This document shows positions 7,463 to 15,464 of a DNA stretch of 64,000 bases, piece by piece (position 1 is the first letter of the stretch; every line of letters begins with the position of its first letter). Under the pieces are notes generated by a model. That model was not told the origin of the DNA. It made no database searches and saw only the letters and a list, made by a program, of their open reading frames with translations. A program made the translations under genes and the position numbers. Source of the DNA: Aliirhizobium wenxiniae (lineage in GTDB: Bacteria > Pseudomonadota > Alphaproteobacteria > Rhizobiales > Rhizobiaceae); the NCBI RefSeq assembly GCF_014201355.1, contig NZ_JACHEG010000003.1, forward strand, positions 62,001 to 126,000, in the 5' to 3' direction.

Positions 7463-9328
7463 ATGGCGATGAGTTCCGAAGTGATGGACGACCTGCCGGC
7501 AATGGAGCTTCAGCAGTCGGTACCGGGCTCGCGTTGGATGCGGCCGGTCGAGATTATCTGTGCGGCTCTGCTGACATTCATCATCGCGATCCTGCTGGTC
7601 GGCGTGACCGCACGCTATGTGTTCTCGTCGCCGCTCATCTGGGTGGATGAAAGCGCATCCTTCGCGTTTCTCTGGTTTGCCATGCTTGGTGCCGCAATCG
7701 CCATCGATCGGCATGAACACCTGCGCCTGACAGTCTTTCTGCATCTTCTCGATGAACGGAAACAGGCATTCGTCGCGACTGTCGGTCTGCTTCTCACCGC
7801 CGTTTTCCTCGGCAGCCTACTTTATCCCGCATTCGATTACGCGATTGAAGAGAGCTATGTGACATCGGCGTCTCTGCTGATCCCGATGAGCTACCGCGCT
7901 TCGGCGCTGCCCGTCGGATTGACGCTGATGCTAGCTACCGTCATTCTCCACGGGGTCCGCATCGGTAACGCCCGGATGTTGATCGGCGCAGCGGTTCTGG
8001 TTGGAGCGGCCGGTGGTGCGCTTTTTGCGCTCGAGCCGGTATTCGCCTATTTCGGCAACTGGAATATCGTCATCTTCCTCGTCTTCGGCGTGGGCCTGTT
8101 GTTGGCCATGGGCGTGCCGATCGCTTTTTGTTTCGGTCTTGGGGCTTTGTCCTTCCTGACCTTCACCACCTCCATGCCGACCTTCGTCATCATCGGGCGC
8201 ATGGATGAGGGCATGTCCAGCATCATTCTTCTCTCTGTTCCAATTTTCGTCCTTCTTGGTTGCGTGCTGGACGCGACCGGCATGGGCAAGGCGATCGTCG
8301 AAGTGCTTGCCTCGCTGCTGGGTCATGTGAAGGCGGGCATGTCCTATGTCCTGCTCGGTTCCATGTTTCTCGTCTCGGGCATTTCCGGATCAAAGGTCTC
8401 CGATATGGCGACGGTCGCGCCGGCGCTATTTCCGGAGATGAAACGGCGCGGCCACAAACCACCGGAAATGATCGCGCTACTGGCGACCGGCGCGGCAATG
8501 GCCGAAACCGTTCCGCCCTCGATCGTGTTGATCGTGCTCGGCTCGACCGCAGGTGTCTCGATTGCCGGCCTGTTCACCTCCGGCTTTGCCATCGCCATGG
8601 TGCTCCTGCTGGTGCTGGCCGTTCTCGCCAGATGGAAATCACGGCATGAATCGATGGAAGGCGTCAGGCGTGCCTCCGTCAAAGCAATCTGGAAGGCGAT
8701 CGTCATCGCGGCGCCGGCCCTGCTTTTGCCGTTCCTCATCCGCAGCGCCGTCGGCGGCGGCGTGGCAACTGCTACCGAAGTCTCGACTATCGCAGTTCTC
8801 TATGCGCTGATTATCGGCGCAACACTCTATGGCGGCATCAGCCTCAAGAAACTCTACAGCATGCTGGTCGAGACTGCGGCCTTGTCCGGCGCGATCCTGA
8901 TCATTCTTGGCTGCGCCTCGGCAATGGCCTGGGCACTCACCCAGACGGGCTTCGCCTTCAAGCTGGCGCAAGCGGTGACGGACCTTCCTGGTGGCTGGCT
9001 CACTTTCATGGGCGTGACCGTCCTGATCTTCATGGTGCTCGGCTGTGTGCTGGAAGGCCTTCCGGCGATCGTGCTGATGGCGCCGATCATGTTCCCGATT
9101 GCCAAAACCCTCGGCATCAACGACGTGCACTACTCTATGGTTGTCGTCACGGCGATGAATGTCGGCCTGATTGCCCCGCCGATTGGCATCGGCTTCTATA
9201 TTGCCTGCAAGATCGGTGGCGTTGCGCCGGACGAAGCGATGAAGGCGATCTGGCCGTATATCGGCGCGCTGCTCATTGGCCTCTTCCTGATCGCAGTGTT
9301 CCCGATGTTATCTACCGCATTTCTTTAG
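7463..9328 (+). CDS. TRAP transporter fused membrane subunits (DctQ-DctM)
   Basis: The 621-residue protein fuses the small four-helix DctQ subunit (residues about 25-180, with WVDESASFAFLWFAMLGAA) to the large DctM permease (about 195-621, with the motifs MGVPIAFCFGLGAL, SGISGSKVSDMATVAP and PPIGIGFYIACKIGG). The start ATG 7463 follows a GAGGAGGAG ribosome site. With the DctP-type receptor it forms a sodium-driven secondary importer for an organic or sugar acid. QM fusions are a normal variant of the family. The gene lies 77 bases after the LacI gene and may be co-transcribed with it. Confidence 0.92.
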   Translation: MAMSSEVMDDLPAMELQQSVPGSRWMRPVEIICAALLTFIIAILLVGVTARYVFSSPLIWVDESASFAFLWFAMLGAAIAIDRHEHLRLTVFLHLLDERKQAFVATVGLLLTAVFLGSLLYPAFDYAIEESYVTSASLLIPMSYRASALPVGLTLMLATVILHGVRIGNARMLIGAAVLVGAAGGALFALEPVFAYFGNWNIVIFLVFGVGLLLAMGVPIAFCFGLGALSFLTFTTSMPTFVIIGRMDEGMSSIILLSVPIFVLLGCVLDATGMGKAIVEVLASLLGHVKAGMSYVLLGSMFLVSGISGSKVSDMATVAPALFPEMKRRGHKPPEMIALLATGAAMAETVPPSIVLIVLGSTAGVSIAGLFTSGFAIAMVLLLVLAVLARWKSRHESMEGVRRASVKAIWKAIVIAAPALLLPFLIRSAVGGGVATATEVSTIAVLYALIIGATLYGGISLKKLYSMLVETAALSGAILIILGCASAMAWALTQTGFAFKLAQAVTDLPGGWLTFMGVTVLIFMVLGCVLEGLPAIVLMAPIMFPIAKTLGINDVHYSMVVVTAMNVGLIAPPIGIGFYIACKIGGVAPDEAMKAIWPYIGALLIGLFLIAVFPMLSTAFL

Positions 9329-9353
9329 CTGAACGGGTAGCGCTTAGAAACCG

Positions 9354-9590
9354 CATCAGGAGGACGATCCCACACACCTGCTTTGCGCCAGCGAGAAAAG
9401 CGATTGGATAAAGTGTGGTGCACGGGCCCATAACGTTCCGGCACATCGCGCCATGACGAGCTGGTCCGGAAGCGCCAGAGGACGTCGTTGATCACCGGGT
9501 GTTCGCAACTCGCTCAACTCCACGGCAGCTGATCGAAAGTAGCGGCGCGATAATGGTCCATTCTTCATCGCTCAGTTCGTGACGGCGCAT
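9354..9590 (-). mobile_element. IS5-family transposase N-terminal remnant
   Basis: From ATG 9590 the frame reads MRRHELSDEEWTIIAPLL, the standard start of IS5-group (IS427-like) transposase orfA. After about 30 codons the frame is broken. The continuation INDVLWRFRTSSSWRDVPERYG, then SNRFSRWRKAGVWDR, is found one frame away. The match ends at about 9354, so only the first 80 residues exist and the catalytic DDE part is absent. No terminal inverted repeats were recognised. It is a dead fragment marking the boundary between the TRAP module and the oligosaccharide module. Confidence 0.8.
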
Positions 9591-9795
9591 AGCTATCTCG
9601 TTCCAGGAGAGTGACCACACACCGTCAACATCACCGGATCCGGTTTCGTAGCCTGGGAGGTGACGGTGTGAAGAGGCGGAAGCCCCTCCCTGAAGATAGA
9701 ATTGCGCTTCTATCCTCATCGGGGATGTCATCTGGTGGTACAGGAATGTGGGCGTTGCTCCTGGCAGATGGGTCGCCCGAAAAGCTCCAGTCCGT

Positions 9796-10845
9796 TTAGG
9801 AGTTAGTTGCGGCGACCGAACGTCTTTCCACCACATGGCAGGCAAGCTCGATGCGCCGCGGCAGAGCCGGCACGCCGGAACAGAGATCGCGCAGCAGGTC
9901 GACCGCCGTCATGCCGATTTCGCGCATGGGGATATGCACGGTGCTGAGCGGCGGGTTGAGGAAAGCGGCCTGCGGCAGGTCGTCCATGCCCATCACCGAG
10001 ACATCTTCCGGCACGCTGTAACCCGCCTGCTGCACGGCCATCATGGCGCCGGCCGCAAGGCTGTCGCCAGCGGTGAGGATGGCGGTGAAATCGAGGCCTC
10101 TGGCTACGATGCGCTCAGTGATCGCCTGTGTCGCCAGTTCCGGCAGCCAGTCATCGACGGTGACGGTCATGTCCGGTGTCGGCGTGATGCCGCGATGGCG
10201 TAATGCGTCCCAGAAACCTTCCTGCCGGCGTTCGATTGTGCGGCGACCGGGGCGCATCAGGAACAGGATGCGGCGGTGGCCGAGATCGAGCAACCGGTCG
10301 GTGGCAAGTTGCGCGGCGGAGCGGTTGCAGGGCGTGACGCTCGACAGCCGCATATGCGGGTCGTCGCCATTGATCAGCACGACCGGCTTGTCGAAGGCGC
10401 GGGTAGCCGCCAGCATGCGTTCGTCATCCACCGTCAGGAACAAGAGGCCCGTCACGTCGGGATCGCTGCCCGCCTCGTCGAGGACAGAGCGTTCGTCGCT
10501 GGCGTCGGCAATCGGGCGGGTGATGATGTCGAGGCCAAGCATCTGGGCGCGGTCGCGTGCACCCTCCAGAACATGCAGGGTGAACTGGTTGCGCACGTAA
10601 TCGATCATCGCGGCACTGGAGGCGGCAATGACGATCTTCTTGCCCGGCACGGGCGCCGGCATCGGATAATTGGCGTCTTTTGCCGCTTCCAGAATGCGCT
10701 GGCGGATATCGTGGCGCACGCCTTTTTCGCCAGTCAGGGCGCGCGACACGGTGCTCAGCGAAACACCGACTTTTTCAGCAATATCTTCCAGCCGCACACG
10801 CCGGCTTTTTTTGCCGCGCTTGTTGGGAAGTGCTGCGTCCGCCAT
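9796..10845 (-). CDS. LacI-family regulator of the oligosaccharide cluster
   Basis: This 349-residue repressor-type protein has the helix-turn-helix VRLEDIAEKVGVSLSTVSRALTG near residues 18-39 and a sugar-binding-protein-like C-terminal domain. Start ATG 10845 is preferred over the longer frame because a GGAGAGG ribosome site precedes it. It is divergent from the GH105-KduI-ABC operon, with a perfect 12-base palindrome in the gap (10889-10900), so it most likely represses that operon until an unsaturated uronate or oligosaccharide inducer binds. Confidence 0.9.
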   Translation of the reverse strand: MADAALPNKRGKKSRRVRLEDIAEKVGVSLSTVSRALTGEKGVRHDIRQRILEAAKDANYPMPAPVPGKKIVIAASSAAMIDYVRNQFTLHVLEGARDRAQMLGLDIITRPIADASDERSVLDEAGSDPDVTGLLFLTVDDERMLAATRAFDKPVVLINGDDPHMRLSSVTPCNRSAAQLATDRLLDLGHRRILFLMRPGRRTIERRQEGFWDALRHRGITPTPDMTVTVDDWLPELATQAITERIVARGLDFTAILTAGDSLAAGAMMAVQQAGYSVPEDVSVMGMDDLPQAAFLNPPLSTVHIPMREIGMTAVDLLRDLCSGVPALPRRIELACHVVERRSVAATNS

Positions 10846-10888
10846 CGATCCTCTCCGGTAATCGTCATCAGACTGCAAAAAATTTTCA

Positions 10889-10900
10889 GATTGCGCAATC
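10889..10900. promoter_or_regulatory. Candidate LacI-type operator
   Basis: The perfect palindrome GATTGCGCAATC lies between the divergent LacI gene and the GH105 gene. LacI-family operators are typically even palindromes with a central CG or GC step, as here. Its place 45 bases from the regulator start and 87 bases from the GH105 start fits control of both promoters. Confidence 0.55.
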
Positions 10901-10986
10901 GCAAATCCGATGTTTACATCCCGTCACCGCTCGGGAGAAGCGGATTGGAGGACTGCCTTCGCGAGAGGGTGGAAGGAGGAGTGACG

Positions 10987-12081
10987 ATGGGCCTTTCAGC
11001 CCGGCATATCCGTGCAAAACTCGATCTGCTCGTCACCGGCATGACCGGCCTGCGCGATGACGGTCGCTTTCACGAACCCAATCTCGATGGCTCGGCCGGC
11101 GATTACATTTCCTTCCACAGTTGGGAATGGCCGCAGGGCGTCGGCCTTTATGGCCTGATCCGGATGTGGCAGTTCACCGGTCGCGACGACCTCAAAATTC
11201 TGATCGAGAACTGGTATGCCGCCCGCATCGAGGCTGGCCTGCCGAAGCTGAACGTCAACACGACAGCGCCGATGCTGGGCCTTTCGGTTCTCTGGCGCGA
11301 AACCCGCGATCCGCGCTGGCAGCCGGTGCTGGATGCATGGGCAAACCGCGCCATCACCGAAATGGGCCGCACGCGGGAAGGCGCCTTTGCGCATCACGTG
11401 TCCGACAAGGTCAATGACGACGAGCTTTGGGACGACACGCTCTACATGGTGGCGCTGTTCCTTGCCTCCTACGGACAGGCGAGTGGCCGCACCGAACTGG
11501 TCGACGAGGCGGTCAAACAGTTTCTCGTCCATACCCGTTATCTGGCCGACAAAAAGACCGGGCTGTGGTTCCATGGCTGGACGTTTCAGGGACACCATAA
11601 TTTCGCAGAAGCCCGCTGGGCGCGCGGCAATGCCTGGATCACCGCCGGTATGCTGGATCTTTTCGATCTCGCCGATATCCCGGCAGCGGTGAAGGAATTT
11701 CTGACCGGCGTACTGGTGGCGCAGGTCGCTACGCTGCTGACAACACAGACCGGATCCGGCGCATGGCGCACGCTGCTCGACGATCCGACCTCCTATGAGG
11801 AAATTTCGGCGACGGCCGGTTTCGGGTACGGCCTGCTCAAAGGGCATCGGCTGGGGCTCGGCACGCCGGAATGGAAAGCTGCCGGTTTGCGGGCTGTTGA
11901 GGCCTTGCTCGCCAATATCGATGACAGCGGCACCGTGCTGAACGTGTCCTACGGCACGCGCATGGGCCATGACCTGCAGTTCTATCGGGATATCCCGATC
12001 CAGCCGACCGGTTACGGGCAGGCGCTGGCGATCCTTTGCCTGTCCGAGGCGCTGCGCCATGTCGAAGGAGAAACGTCATGA
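10987..12081 (+). CDS. GH105 unsaturated rhamnogalacturonyl/glucuronyl hydrolase
   Basis: The 364-residue protein has the (alpha/alpha)6-barrel pattern of family GH105 (YteR/RhiN). These enzymes hydrate the 4,5-double bond of a non-reducing unsaturated uronic acid and so release it from oligosaccharides. Visible family blocks are LWDDTLYMVALFLA, carrying the catalytic Asp, and ARWARGNAWI. There is no signal peptide, so it acts in the cytoplasm on imported material. ATG 10987 has an AAGGAGG site eight bases upstream; the much longer open frame upstream runs antisense through the regulator and is discarded. Its stop overlaps the KduI start (ATGA). Confidence 0.88.
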   Translation: MGLSARHIRAKLDLLVTGMTGLRDDGRFHEPNLDGSAGDYISFHSWEWPQGVGLYGLIRMWQFTGRDDLKILIENWYAARIEAGLPKLNVNTTAPMLGLSVLWRETRDPRWQPVLDAWANRAITEMGRTREGAFAHHVSDKVNDDELWDDTLYMVALFLASYGQASGRTELVDEAVKQFLVHTRYLADKKTGLWFHGWTFQGHHNFAEARWARGNAWITAGMLDLFDLADIPAAVKEFLTGVLVAQVATLLTTQTGSGAWRTLLDDPTSYEEISATAGFGYGLLKGHRLGLGTPEWKAAGLRAVEALLANIDDSGTVLNVSYGTRMGHDLQFYRDIPIQPTGYGQALAILCLSEALRHVEGETS

Positions 12082-12914
12082 CGATGAAGGTTCTGTATGG
12101 CGCCGGCCCGGATGACATCAAGGCATTCGATACGGCACGGCTGCGCAAGGAATTTCTGGTCGAGGACCTTTTTCAGCCGGGTGAGGTGAGTTTTACCTAT
12201 ACCCATGTTGACCGTCTGATCCTCGGCGGCGCGGTGCCGCTGGATGCGACGCTGACCTTTGGTTCGGGCAAGGATATCGGCACGCCGTATCTTCTTTCCG
12301 CCCGCGAAATGGGTGTTGCCAATCTGGGCGGTGCCGGCACGATCACGGTGGATGGCCAACAATTCGAACTGGAAAATCGCGACATTCTTTATATCGGCCG
12401 GGGTGCACAGGAGATTTCGGTCGCCAGCCATTCTACTGACAGGCCGGCGCGGTTTTATATGAATTCGGTTCCGGCCGGTGCCGATATCCCGCATCGGCTG
12501 ATCAATCGGGCGGAATCGAAGCCGCTCGATCTCGGCGAAACCAGACGCTCCAACAAGCGGAATTTGCGGATGTATATCCACCCGCAGGTGGCGCCTTCCT
12601 GCCTGCTTTTGATGGGTATTACCGATCTTGCCGAAGGCAGTGTCTGGAACACCATGCCGCCGCATCTGCATGAACGGCGCATGGAGGCCTACTGCTATTT
12701 CGACCTCGCGCCGGAAGAGCGTGTCATCCACCTGATGGGACGGCCGGAGGAAACCCGGCATCTGCTGGTCAAGGATCTTGATGCGGTGCTGTCGCCGGCA
12801 TGGTCCATCCATATGGGCGCCGGCACGGATGCCTATGCCTTTGTCTGGGGCATGACCGGCGAAAACCAGGAGTATAACGACGTGGCCCCGGTGGCCTTAA
12901 GCGAACTCAGATAA
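12078..12914 (+). CDS. kduI: 5-keto-4-deoxyuronate isomerase
   Basis: The 278-residue cupin isomerase converts 5-keto-4-deoxyuronate (which forms spontaneously from free unsaturated uronate) into 2,5-diketo-3-deoxygluconate. Family hallmarks are clear: RKEFLVEDLF, NLGGAGTITVDG, then NTMPPHLHERRMEAYCYF, which holds the zinc-binding His/Glu set, with the last His in SPAWSIHMG. It overlaps GH105 by four bases, so the enzyme that makes its substrate is co-translated. KduD, KdgK and KdgA are not in this window and must be supplied elsewhere. Confidence 0.95.
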   Translation: MTMKVLYGAGPDDIKAFDTARLRKEFLVEDLFQPGEVSFTYTHVDRLILGGAVPLDATLTFGSGKDIGTPYLLSAREMGVANLGGAGTITVDGQQFELENRDILYIGRGAQEISVASHSTDRPARFYMNSVPAGADIPHRLINRAESKPLDLGETRRSNKRNLRMYIHPQVAPSCLLLMGITDLAEGSVWNTMPPHLHERRMEAYCYFDLAPEERVIHLMGRPEETRHLLVKDLDAVLSPAWSIHMGAGTDAYAFVWGMTGENQEYNDVAPVALSELR

Positions 12915-12928
12915 GGCGGCAGGCGAAG

Positions 12929-15409
12929 ATGAACCCGGAACAGAACTGGATGCGCAAGACATTGAAGCCGGGCGACTCCGTGCGTTATTGGCAGCTTGGC
13001 CGCATCGCCGAGGAACGGTTCGACGTGCCCGACGCGCCGATGAAGGGCGAGATGGACCCGTTCTTCTTCCTCACCAAGGTCAAGAACTTCATTCCGCACG
13101 AATATCCCTGCCGCACCATTTTTGCCGAGACCTATCGTGGCAAGCGGCCGGATGTGCGCGGTGAATTCGAGGCGTCACGCTGGTGGCTGCCCTTCGGTTC
13201 ACCACGGCTCGATCTATCCGGCTTCTGGTTCCGCCCGACGCGGCTGGCCACATGGACACGCACCTATATCGAGGCGGAGGTAGCCGGCACGGCAAAGATC
13301 CGGCTCGGCACCTGCGGCGGCGCGGTTCTGTGGCTGAACGGTTCGGAAGTCGGCTGGATGGCGCCCTATAGCCGCAATCTCGAAGCCAAGCAGGAATTCG
13401 AACTGCAACTGACCGCCGGTCTGAACGAGATCGTGCTGTTTTTCGATGATCTCGCCGAACGTGATGCCCGTTATTTCTACCAGTTCGATTATCTCGCTGG
13501 TCCCGACGTCAATGTCGCGCTGCCGGTCCCGGTGGCAGGTAGCGTAGCGGACAGTCTGGAAGAAGCGCTCGACGGCATGCATCTCGATCGCCAGCATTAT
13601 TTTGGCGGCGATATTACCGTTCTGTTTGCAAAGGCCTTGCCGGTCGAAGCCAAGGTCAATGTCGCCATCGAAGGCGATTTCATGTCGCTTGAGCGGTTCG
13701 ATTACGATTTCGAACTTCCGGCCGGTGTCGGCAGCCTCAATGTCGGCGCGTCGGAAAATGCGCCGGCGGATTTCCGCCATCTGCGCGTGACGTTGAATGC
13801 CGGTGGTTTTGTCGCTTCCCGTTCCGTGGGCGTGGAAATCTGCCATGCGGCGCGGCAGGGCGATGCCTCGGCTTCCTTGGCGCAGCGTATCACCGACACG
13901 CTGACCGAAGTGTCCGATTATTCCGAGCGCGATACGGTGCGCGCCTTTGCCCGGTTGGCCAGCGGTCGTGGTGGAGCTGACACCGACGCGATGATCGAGG
14001 AAATCCTGCCGTCGATCGAGGATTGCCACGACTGCGCCGATTTTTCGCTGGTGCCGCTGATCTGGTCGCGCACGACATGGGGCGGCGATATCAACGAAAA
14101 GACGCGCGCCCGCATCGATGCCGCCATCCTCAACTATCGTTACTGGATGGATGAGCCGGGCAATGACGTGCAGTGGTATTTTTCGGAAAACCACGCACTG
14201 CTTTTCCACACATCCGCTTATCTCGCTGGTCATCTTCTCCCGGAAGCCACTTTTGTCCGTTCCGGCCGTAAGGGTTCGGAGCAGGCAAAAGTTGGCGCGG
14301 AGCGAGTGCGGGCATGGCTCGACCATTTCGAGCATTGGGAAATGGCGGAGTTCAATTCGGCTCCTTACTTCCCGATCGATCTGAAGGGCCTGACGGCGCT
14401 GGCGGCGCTTTCGCCGGATAATGATATCGCGGATCGCGCCAAGGTCGGGATCGTGCGGCTTGCCGAAATCATCGCGCGTTCGGCGCATCATGGCATGGTC
14501 ACGGCGGCGCAGGGGCGGTCTTACGAACACACGCTCTGCGCCGGTCGCTCGCTGGAGCTTTCGGCGGTTGCCCGCCTGCTCTGGGGCAAGGGTTTCTACG
14601 GCCGCCGTGTGCATTGCCTACCGCAGATGGCGGTGTGCCTGCGCGACCATGGTCTGGTGATCCCGCAAGAGTTTGCAGCGATTGCCGATCATCAGGGTGA
14701 TCGGCATCAGGAATGGCGTTTCGCGCAGGGCGAAAATTCCTTTGCCGCGCTTTATCATTACAAAGGCAGGCATTTCGCCATGGGCTCGACGGTGCATTAC
14801 CGCTGGGACGAATGGGGTTATCAGGAAACCGTGCTGCATTTGCGCATCGGCGAAAAACCGGAAGCGGCGATCTGGATCAACCATCCGGGCGAAACCATCC
14901 AGTTCGGTTACGGGCGCCCGTCCTATTGGGGTGGTTGCGGCACCATTCCGCGCGTGCAGCAATATCGCGGCCTCGCCGTTCTGGAATTCACCACTTACGA
15001 GGAACAGCCGGACTTTACCCATGCCTGGTTCCCGGCCGCCGAGTTCGATGAAAGCCGCGTCTCGGGAAGTCTGGCACTCGCCCGTTCGGGTGAGGGGGCC
15101 GTGCTTTTGCGTGCCGGGTCCGATCTGCATGCGACCAGTGATGGACCGTCTGCCGGTGCGGAACTGCGACAATACGGGCAAAAAACGCGCTGGATCGTAA
15201 GGGTCTGCGAGGCCGGTGATATTGCCTCGGTGGAAAACCGGTTTTCCGGATTGTCGGCTGAGCATGGTGCCGATGGCACGATCGTTGTCGAGGACCCGGA
15301 ATATGGTAGCGTGTCTTTCCGTGCCGATGGAACGGTGGAGGCAGAAGGCCGCGTGATCGCGCGGAAAGATTACAGCGTGAAGGGCGAAGCAAACATGCTT
15401 GCTGCCTGA
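12929..15409 (+). CDS. Large unclassified carbohydrate-active protein, candidate cytoplasmic lyase
   Basis: I do not recognise this 826-residue protein with certainty. Residues about 100-195 form a beta-rich block (TWTRTYIEAEVAG, then TCGGAVLWLNGSEVGWMAPYSRN) like the accessory beta-sandwich of rhamnosidases. Residues about 330-560 are helical with conserved-looking WYFSENHALLFHTSAYLAG and QGRSYEHTLCAGRS. Residues about 590-826 are beta-rich. A helical toroid followed by a beta-sandwich, with an ENH motif, is the design of several polysaccharide lyases. No signal peptide is seen, so it would act on imported oligosaccharides. It lies between KduI and the ABC importer in one operon. A lyase making the unsaturated end that GH105 removes would complete the route. 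The fold and role are inference. Confidence 0.6.
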   Translation: MNPEQNWMRKTLKPGDSVRYWQLGRIAEERFDVPDAPMKGEMDPFFFLTKVKNFIPHEYPCRTIFAETYRGKRPDVRGEFEASRWWLPFGSPRLDLSGFWFRPTRLATWTRTYIEAEVAGTAKIRLGTCGGAVLWLNGSEVGWMAPYSRNLEAKQEFELQLTAGLNEIVLFFDDLAERDARYFYQFDYLAGPDVNVALPVPVAGSVADSLEEALDGMHLDRQHYFGGDITVLFAKALPVEAKVNVAIEGDFMSLERFDYDFELPAGVGSLNVGASENAPADFRHLRVTLNAGGFVASRSVGVEICHAARQGDASASLAQRITDTLTEVSDYSERDTVRAFARLASGRGGADTDAMIEEILPSIEDCHDCADFSLVPLIWSRTTWGGDINEKTRARIDAAILNYRYWMDEPGNDVQWYFSENHALLFHTSAYLAGHLLPEATFVRSGRKGSEQAKVGAERVRAWLDHFEHWEMAEFNSAPYFPIDLKGLTALAALSPDNDIADRAKVGIVRLAEIIARSAHHGMVTAAQGRSYEHTLCAGRSLELSAVARLLWGKGFYGRRVHCLPQMAVCLRDHGLVIPQEFAAIADHQGDRHQEWRFAQGENSFAALYHYKGRHFAMGSTVHYRWDEWGYQETVLHLRIGEKPEAAIWINHPGETIQFGYGRPSYWGGCGTIPRVQQYRGLAVLEFTTYEEQPDFTHAWFPAAEFDESRVSGSLALARSGEGAVLLRAGSDLHATSDGPSAGAELRQYGQKTRWIVRVCEAGDIASVENRFSGLSAEHGADGTIVVEDPEYGSVSFRADGTVEAEGRVIARKDYSVKGEANMLAA

Positions 15410-15464
15410 TTGTGGTCAACGGACGGGTTGGGAGGCCTTAGTCCATCAGAGGAGGAAAATGCGC

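Noticed and set aside
9330-9795. Complete insertion sequence
   Set aside because: Only about 80 residues of the transposase are present, with a frameshift and no terminal inverted repeats.
10276-10986. N-terminal extension of the GH105 gene
   Set aside because: The extension runs antisense through the LacI gene; ATG 10987 has a proper ribosome site and gives the normal GH105 length.
13214-14614. Long open frame on the minus strand inside the 826-residue gene
   Set aside because: It is antisense to a gene with strong operon context, has no ribosome site and has an Arg/His-rich composition typical of reverse-strand frames in GC-rich DNA.
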